DNA of 10,809 bases from Oscillospiraceae bacterium (GTDB lineage: Bacteria; Bacillota_A; Clostridia; Oscillospirales; WRJC01), in contig WRJC01000081.1 of NCBI GenBank assembly GCA_009782405.1, positions 1-10,809 of the forward strand. Reading direction: 5' to 3'. A program made the translations under genes and the position numbers. The notes below the pieces were generated by a model. It was not told where the DNA came from. It made no database searches and saw nothing but the letters and a program-made list of their open reading frames with translations. Each line of letters opens with the position of its first letter. Within the stretch, counting starts at the first letter, position 1. Positions 6,601 through 10,809 of this stretch are shown piece by piece.

Positions 6601-7980
6601 TCACGCTTTCAAGGCAAGCCCGATAATCACGCTGCCTTTCGCACCGTCGCGCCGGATTTCATAACGGCGGTGAACGTCCATCGTGAAACTGCGGTTGCTC
6701 AACGCCCTGTAACCGTTGGCTCTCGCCCAGTCGGAGTAGACCGGGTAGAGTTCGTTGGTCGGCAGGCGCGAACCGTCCGTATCTTCGGTACACTCGGAGA
6801 GAAACACGCCGATAACGTCAGCTTCCTGCCGATAGTCCGCGATAGCCTGTACCACACGTTCCGGCGGCTCGAATCCCGTTTCGAGTATCATACGGTAGCC
6901 CTCGACAATCCATTTGAAAATCGCGCTCTTGTTCTCCATTCGCCGGAATAATTGTTTCAGTCCTTTGTCCTGTTCATGTTCCTCGAAGTGTCGGTCGAAC
7001 GGAATTATTTTCGCTCTGCCGCTCGTGAACACGGTATCGTCGGACACACGGGGGAGATGATTTGTGTTGATAAACGGTTTGCCGTCCATGCGGAACTCGA
7101 ACGGGTTCTCGTGCAGGAATCGTCCCGTGTAGGTATCGCCGCCCGTGAGTTGCTTTATCAATGCGGAATTTAACTCCATACCCTTTTCAGGTTCGGGTAT
7201 ATTAATCAACCTCGCGCCTTTCAGCCGTGCAATGTCGGGACTTGGTGACGCGCCGTCTGATGAACGCCGTGCGAACGTCTGCGGCTGAGCTGTGCAGGCG
7301 TAGTCGCCCAGAATATTCGCGATGGTTTCGGTTAGAGTGGTCTTGCCGTTGCGGGTCTTACTACCGTACAGGATAAAGAAACATTCAAATTCCGTCAGCC
7401 CGGTGAGCGCATAGCCGAGAGCCTTTTGCAGATACGCCACCAATGCCGTATCGTCGCACATGACCTCGCTGATATACCGTTTCCACCGTTCGCAATGCGT
7501 TGTATCATCGTATGTGACTTTTGCCATTTTAGTAATCAAGTCGGCGGAATCATGCGGCTGTAACGCGAAGTTTTTAAGGTTGAACGTACCGTTTTGAACA
7601 TTCAATAATAACTTATCTTTGTCGAAATCCGACAGCGACATGGGTGCGATACTCCTTGCGTCGTTTAAGATACCGTCGCGGTTGCGGCGGTTGGTGAGTT
7701 TGCCCGCCCATTCGAGAAAATCCTCGTCGTATGGTTGAGCAGAGGCGGCGTATTCGCAGAACGCTTGCGTGAAATCTTTTAATAATTCCATCGCTTTAAA
7801 GTTGCCGTTCGTCTTAATCCAACGCCGCCCGTCATACGCGAACCATGTTTTGGCTTCGCTGACATAGCGTATAATATCGCTGTGCAAGTCGTAGAACAAA
7901 CGGGCAATGCCTATATCATTTTGCAAATACAGCGAAGTCTGACCGAAGCCCGCCGCTCTGATTTTTTCAATGTAATCCAT
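6601..7980 (-). CDS. SF3 helicase of the D5/P4 phage-plasmid primase family
   Basis: This 459-aa protein matches the D5_N plus SF3 helicase part of P4-type replication proteins. The D5_N-like region covers about residues 30-170 (including LLLNVQNGTFNL at 124-135). The SF3 motifs are Walker A GSKTRNGKTT (206-215), the Walker B-like RLINIPEPE (257-265), motif C FINTNHLP (303-310) and the following GRAKIIPFDRHF (321-332). It would unwind DNA as a hexamer during replication of the excised element or a phage/plasmid. No N-terminal primase (archaeo-eukaryotic type or TOPRIM) domain is present, so primer synthesis must come from elsewhere. The start ATG at 7980 is preceded by GGAGG 13 nt upstream. 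That ribosome-binding site overlaps the TAG of the relaxase gene, so the two genes are probably coupled. The iteron-like array lies immediately after its 3' end. Confidence 0.88.
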   Translation of the reverse strand: MDYIEKIRAAGFGQTSLYLQNDIGIARLFYDLHSDIIRYVSEAKTWFAYDGRRWIKTNGNFKAMELLKDFTQAFCEYAASAQPYDEDFLEWAGKLTNRRNRDGILNDARSIAPMSLSDFDKDKLLLNVQNGTFNLKNFALQPHDSADLITKMAKVTYDDTTHCERWKRYISEVMCDDTALVAYLQKALGYALTGLTEFECFFILYGSKTRNGKTTLTETIANILGDYACTAQPQTFARRSSDGASPSPDIARLKGARLINIPEPEKGMELNSALIKQLTGGDTYTGRFLHENPFEFRMDGKPFINTNHLPRVSDDTVFTSGRAKIIPFDRHFEEHEQDKGLKQLFRRMENKSAIFKWIVEGYRMILETGFEPPERVVQAIADYRQEADVIGVFLSECTEDTDGSRLPTNELYPVYSDWARANGYRALSNRSFTMDVHRRYEIRRDGAKGSVIIGLALKA

Positions 7981-7997
7981 ATAATTTTTTTCGCCTC

Positions 7998-9170
7998 CTA
8001 TATTTCATGCGGTTTATTTTTTGTTTGAACAGGGTCCACGCGCAACTGCTCCCTGATAAAATTAAGTAACCTTGACGGGAACCGCCGTATTGCCTGAATG
8101 AAATCTTTAACCTCATCCCACAACCGTGTGTAATTTGTTTTCCATTTGTCGCGGTCTTGTTTTAGGTTGACAATCTGTTTGTTCAAGTCGGTTATCTTCG
8201 CGTCTAAAACCTCGCACCGTTTCGCCATCTCCGATACTTTTTTCCAGTCGGCGTTGGCGACGACAACATTATTCCCGGACTTACCCGGCTTCGCCATTTT
8301 GTCAATCTCATCATGCGTAGCCGAAATATCTTTGCGGACTTTCACAGCCGTTACGAGGTTATTCAATTCTGTTTGCTGTGTTTCTTTTTGCTCGGAAAGA
8401 TTTATTATCTCTTTTCTGTCCTGTTGGATTTTATAGTCAAGCACATCTAAATGTTCGGCGGTCGAACCTCTCTCACCGCGCTCAAATCCCTCGAACCTTG
8501 CCGACTTCATGTGTTCAAAAAATCTGTCTTGCAGAAGCGAATAACTGTTGACCCACTTGCCCGATTCGTCTTTGAACCGCGGCCATTTTTTCGAGTGCGA
8601 AATTTGTGTAATGACTTCTTTGACTTTGCCAACGAGGGCAGGGTCTTTACATTTTTTCGTCCATAATATTTGCTTTTCGACGACGGGTACATAAACGACG
8701 TGCAAATGATAATGATAAACGTCGCGCCCAAGTTTATCGGAGAGAGCGGAGTTGCGTTCGTCGGCGTGCATGACTGCGGACAAAATATATTGCTCCCCGC
8801 CGACTTCTTTGATTGCTAATCGGTATGCTTCCTCATAGAATTTTTTTGCATAATCATAGCCGCCGTTCTCATCGAAATAATTTGTGTTTACGTCGAATAT
8901 CAACTCGTCGAAAACTTTCGCGTCGGCTCTCAAACCTCGCTTGACAATCACGCCGTCGTCAATCATACGGTTGAATGTTTTCTGATACGTTTCCGGTTCG
9001 CCGTCCGGGGAAAAGTTTTTTTTGTAATGTATATTAAAATCTTTTCGCTCCGGCACGATGTCGGCGTTGTAGTAATTTTCGTTGTCCCGTTCGTTATGGC
9101 GTTCCCGGACTTCGATTGAACTTGCAGTGTATGCCGCGTTACGGACTACTGTAAAATTTGTTTTTTTCAT
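7998..9170 (-). CDS. MobV/Pre-family relaxase (plasmid recombination/mobilisation enzyme)
   Basis: A 390-aa relaxase of the Mob_Pre family, which nicks oriT and stays on the DNA end during mobilisation by a helper conjugation system. Visible evidence: an N-terminal segment with ERHNERDNENYYNADI (23-38), and the metal-binding region HADE (135-138) followed by HYHLH (153-157) and VVYVPV. This replaces the usual compact HxDExxPHxH with about 14 extra residues between the two halves. Residues about 240-280 and 310-355 are predicted coiled coil, as is common in this family. The start at 9170 was chosen over an in-frame start at 9419 because AAAGGA sits 8 nt upstream, the family N-terminus begins there, and the longer form would run through the hairpin region. 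The Tn4451 protein TnpZ is a known Mob/Pre relative encoded beside a large serine recombinase, the same arrangement as here. Confidence 0.88.
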   Translation of the reverse strand: MKKTNFTVVRNAAYTASSIEVRERHNERDNENYYNADIVPERKDFNIHYKKNFSPDGEPETYQKTFNRMIDDGVIVKRGLRADAKVFDELIFDVNTNYFDENGGYDYAKKFYEEAYRLAIKEVGGEQYILSAVMHADERNSALSDKLGRDVYHYHLHVVYVPVVEKQILWTKKCKDPALVGKVKEVITQISHSKKWPRFKDESGKWVNSYSLLQDRFFEHMKSARFEGFERGERGSTAEHLDVLDYKIQQDRKEIINLSEQKETQQTELNNLVTAVKVRKDISATHDEIDKMAKPGKSGNNVVVANADWKKVSEMAKRCEVLDAKITDLNKQIVNLKQDRDKWKTNYTRLWDEVKDFIQAIRRFPSRLLNFIREQLRVDPVQTKNKPHEI

Positions 9171-9195
9171 CTTGATTTTCCTTTCTGAATAAGGT

Positions 9196-9224
9196 ATAAT
9201 ATTTGTACATTGACTGCATATTAA
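9196..9224 (-). promoter_or_regulatory. Candidate promoter of the relaxase-helicase operon
   Basis: Read on the minus strand, TTAATA (9219-9224, 4 of 6 to TTGACA) and TATTAT (9196-9201, 5 of 6 to TATAAT) are separated by 17 bp and lie just before the ribosome-binding site of the relaxase. The hairpin at 9246-9266 lies directly upstream, so relaxase binding there could repress its own gene, as reported for MobM of pMV158. Confidence 0.4.
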
Positions 9225-9245
9225 TGCCCGACGCTGACCGTTTAC

Positions 9246-9302
9246 AGGCACTTTTACAAAGTACCTGACCCACTCTGACACTTTCCGGCTACGCCGGCAA
9301 AG
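9246..9302 (-). other. Candidate oriT of the MobV-type element
   Basis: Directly upstream of the relaxase gene, where MobV oriT sites normally lie, there are three nested inverted repeats. AGGTACTTT-GTA-AAAGTGCCT is fully paired on the minus strand with one G-T wobble (9246-9266). AAAGT...ACTTT arms flank a central AGTGGGT (9258-9284, minus strand). A GC-rich hairpin CCGGC-TAC-GCCGG has CTTT/AAAG flanks (9281-9302). The AAAGT..AGTGGGT..ACTTT layout resembles the general form of pMV158-type sites, in which the nick falls in a GTG-containing loop between AAAGT/ACTTT arms. Nick position not determinable; inferred from position and symmetry only. Confidence 0.45.
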
Positions 9303-9321
9303 ATGTCTCGTGGGCTCTGCG

Positions 9322-9339
9322 AGGCGGATTGCGCCGCCT
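9322..9339. repeat. GC-rich hairpin AGGCGG/CCGCCT
   Basis: A perfect 6-bp stem (9322-9327 with 9334-9339) with a 6-nt loop, extended by a GC/GC pair across a one-base bulge. It is one of a series of hairpins between the recombinase and relaxase genes and could be part of oriT or a transcription-attenuating structure. Confidence 0.4.
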
Positions 9340-9350
9340 GCGGGCGTCGC

Positions 9351-9405
9351 CGTGAGCGTCGGCAAAATCTCACCGCACGGCGTTTCGTTTTTTGCCTTGC
9401 TCACG
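9351..9405. repeat. Large imperfect hairpin between recombinase and relaxase genes
   Basis: CGTGAGC plus GGCAAAA (9351-9367) pairs with TTTTGCC plus GCTCACG (9390-9405), giving 14 bp interrupted by a 3/2-nt internal loop, with a 22-nt terminal loop containing a small CCG/CGG stem. It abuts the next hairpin at 9406 without a gap. Confidence 0.5.
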
Positions 9406-9449
9406 CAAAAACGGAGCATATCGCCTTGCGGCTCTACACTCCGTTTTTG
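9406..9449 (-). terminator. Probable intrinsic terminator after the serine recombinase gene
   Basis: A perfect 11-bp stem, CAAAAACGGAG (9406-9416) with CTCCGTTTTTG (9439-9449), lies 22 bp beyond the recombinase stop. Read on the minus strand, it ends in a run of T. The A-run/stem/T-run layout works in both directions. The 22-nt loop holds a small inner stem GCC-GCAA-GGC with a GNRA-type tetraloop, which is unusual for a simple terminator. Confidence 0.5.
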
Positions 9450-9470
9450 TTGCGTCTGCCAACGCGGAAA

Positions 9471-10809
9471 CTACGCTTCGGCGGCACGTTTCATACGCAT
9501 ACGCTCACGATTGTACTTGCGACGCTTTTCTAACTTTTCTTCGGCTATGCGTTCGGCTTCGACTTCCTCCGCCGTCCGGGTGTCGGGCGCGTCAAAGTTC
9601 CCGATGTATTTCAAATATACGTCAACCTGCTGGAAGCGCGTACCCTTGCGCCGTTGGGTTTCCGTTTGTTCCGACCACTCAGCTTCATGGACAATCACCT
9701 TGTCGATAAACTCGTTTATTATCGGCGCGGTCAGTTCCTCAAACCGTGTATAACGCCGCACCAGCGAAACAAATTTATCGGCTCTCTCGTTGTCCTCGTT
9801 GAAAGCGTCTATCTCCGTTTGCAGAATTATATTTTCGTCTCTCAACATGGATTGCTCCTGCTCGAAGTCGGCGGACATTTGTGTAAAGCGTTCTTCCGTG
9901 ATAACGCCTTTCACTTTATCCTCGTAAAGACTGGTGAACAATTTATCCAGTTCCGTAATACGCCGTTCGTTTTTGATGATTTTCTTCGTGTGCGTTTTGA
10001 GCGTTTCCCCTTGAATAAAGTATGAATTTTCACGCACGGTTTTGATAAATTCGTCCTCGTTCTGCTGAACATAGCTTGCCGTTTTTCGTAGCGCGTCAAG
10101 CAGGATTTCACGCAGGGGCTTTATGGCTATGGAGTGTGTCCGGCAAGGTTGCATAAATTTCTTTTGCCCGAAACTGTACGTCGAACATTCGTAACGGTCG
10201 TTGCTTGGCTTGTGTGGATTTTTGCCTGCGGTGTAATACATCTTCGCCCCACAGTCGGCGCAGAATACTAATCCCGTCAGCGGATTGACCTCGCCGTTTT
10301 TCGTCTGCCGCCGTTTTGTTTTCGTCAGTTTCTGCGCCAATTCCCATTCCTCTTTTGTGACGATAGGCTCGTGCACGTTTTCAAAGATAAGCCAATCTTT
10401 TTTGTCGTGGAATGTTTGCTTTTTAGACTTAAAAGATTTTTTGGACGAGCGGAAGTTGACAACGTGACCGAGATATTCCTCCTTGCTCAATATCCGGCTG
10501 ATTGTTCTCTCGCTCCACGCATACGGGTTCGTCGCCTCCAGCCCCACGCTGTAATTGACATAGCCGTTTTTCGTGAGATAGCACGACGGGATTTCGATTT
10601 TGTCATCGTGTAAGATACGGCAAATCTGCAACGGCGATTTTCCGGCTATGATAAGTTTGAAAATACGCCGGATGATATTTGCCGCGTATTCGTCCACGAC
10701 CCATTTTGTTTTGTCCGACGAATCTTTTTTGTAGCCGTAGGGCGGCTTGCCCGATATGGGTATGCCTTTTTTCCCTTTGGCTTGGAAAGCGGATTTCACT
10801 TTGCGCGAG
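9471..10809 (-). CDS. Large serine recombinase, TnpX/TndX-like (partial, N-terminus off right edge)
   Basis: The frame is open to the right edge (446 codons visible), and the first residues (SRKVKSAF..KGKKG) are the end of the serine-recombinase catalytic domain, so the roughly 120-150-residue resolvase domain with the active-site Ser is outside the window. Counting from the GTG at 10799: recombinase domain about 18-155 (PPYGYKK, SERTISRILSKEEYLGHVV); zinc ribbon 174-235 with Cys180, Cys183, Cys205 and Cys219; coiled coil about 268-345; and a C-terminal DUF4368-type domain about 348-403, followed by a Lys/Arg/Glu-rich tail. This architecture is that of transposon recombinases such as TnpX (Tn4451) and TndX (Tn5397), which excise and insert elements through a circular intermediate. 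The TAG ends at 9471, 300 bp before the relaxase start. The element end is expected beyond the right edge. Confidence 0.92.
   Translation of the reverse strand, partial: SRKVKSAFQAKGKKGIPISGKPPYGYKKDSSDKTKWVVDEYAANIIRRIFKLIIAGKSPLQICRILHDDKIEIPSCYLTKNGYVNYSVGLEATNPYAWSERTISRILSKEEYLGHVVNFRSSKKSFKSKKQTFHDKKDWLIFENVHEPIVTKEEWELAQKLTKTKRRQTKNGEVNPLTGLVFCADCGAKMYYTAGKNPHKPSNDRYECSTYSFGQKKFMQPCRTHSIAIKPLREILLDALRKTASYVQQNEDEFIKTVRENSYFIQGETLKTHTKKIIKNERRITELDKLFTSLYEDKVKGVITEERFTQMSADFEQEQSMLRDENIILQTEIDAFNEDNERADKFVSLVRRYTRFEELTAPIINEFIDKVIVHEAEWSEQTETQRRKGTRFQQVDVYLKYIGNFDAPDTRTAEEVEAERIAEEKLEKRRKYNRERMRMKRAAEA

Noticed and set aside
6469..6951. Plus-strand frame of 160 codons between the MutS-like and helicase genes
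   Set aside because: It overlaps the helicase coding sequence antisense and runs through the iteron array, with no ribosome-binding site.
9171..9419. 83-codon N-terminal extension of the relaxase frame
   Set aside because: The extension is Arg/Cys-rich and unlike the family, runs through the hairpin and promoter region, and lacks a ribosome-binding site. The start at 9170 has AAAGGA at good spacing.
9303..9753. Overlapping plus-strand frames antisense to the recombinase C-terminus
   Set aside because: Low-complexity shadow translations. The minus strand carries the DUF4368-type domain there.

Overview
The window looks like chromosomal DNA of a Gram-positive anaerobe of the Clostridia type (Bacillota). 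This is an inference from strong AGGAGG-type ribosome binding sites, the family mix and the TnpX/MobV-type mobile genes. No rRNA, tRNA or CRISPR is visible.

Region 1 (1-3512, minus strand) holds two translationally coupled ABC exporter half-transporters. The upstream gene (580 aa) carries a degenerate nucleotide site, with Asp for the catalytic Glu and Gln for the switch His. The downstream gene starts at an ATGA overlap and runs off the left edge. Together they read as a heterodimeric exporter of the TM287/288-BmrCD-LmrCD kind. The second subunit has a large Met/acidic-rich insertion between its first two membrane helices.

Region 2 (3513-4495, plus strand) is divergent from the exporter. 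An extended -10 promoter and a perfect Shine-Dalgarno precede a VOC/PhnB-like gene, followed 16 bp later by a flavin-reductase/PPOX-fold gene that appears to have lost its C-terminus at about 4492, a likely rearrangement junction.

Region 3 (4496-6494, plus strand) is markedly AT-rich. It has a 400-bp non-coding stretch with a cluster of stable hairpins, then a membrane-anchored MutS-family ATPase (about 530 aa) whose natural start codon is unclear. Its base composition differs from both flanks, suggesting separate acquisition.

Region 4 (6495-10809, minus strand) is part of a mobile element with the order large serine recombinase (5' end off the right edge), a structured intergenic region, a MobV/Pre-type relaxase, then an SF3 (D5/P4-type) helicase. 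The relaxase and helicase are closely coupled. A symmetric array of six 9-bp repeats (three direct, three inverted, about one axis at 6558) sits just beyond the helicase gene and is a candidate replication origin. The 300 bp upstream of the relaxase hold several hairpins and a candidate oriT. In this model the recombinase moves the element in and out of the chromosome, the relaxase nicks oriT for mobilisation by a helper conjugation system, and the helicase supports replication of the excised circle. The left end of the element is not defined. It lies somewhere between the truncated gene at 4492 and the repeat array at 6530, so the MutS-like gene may be cargo or a neighbour.
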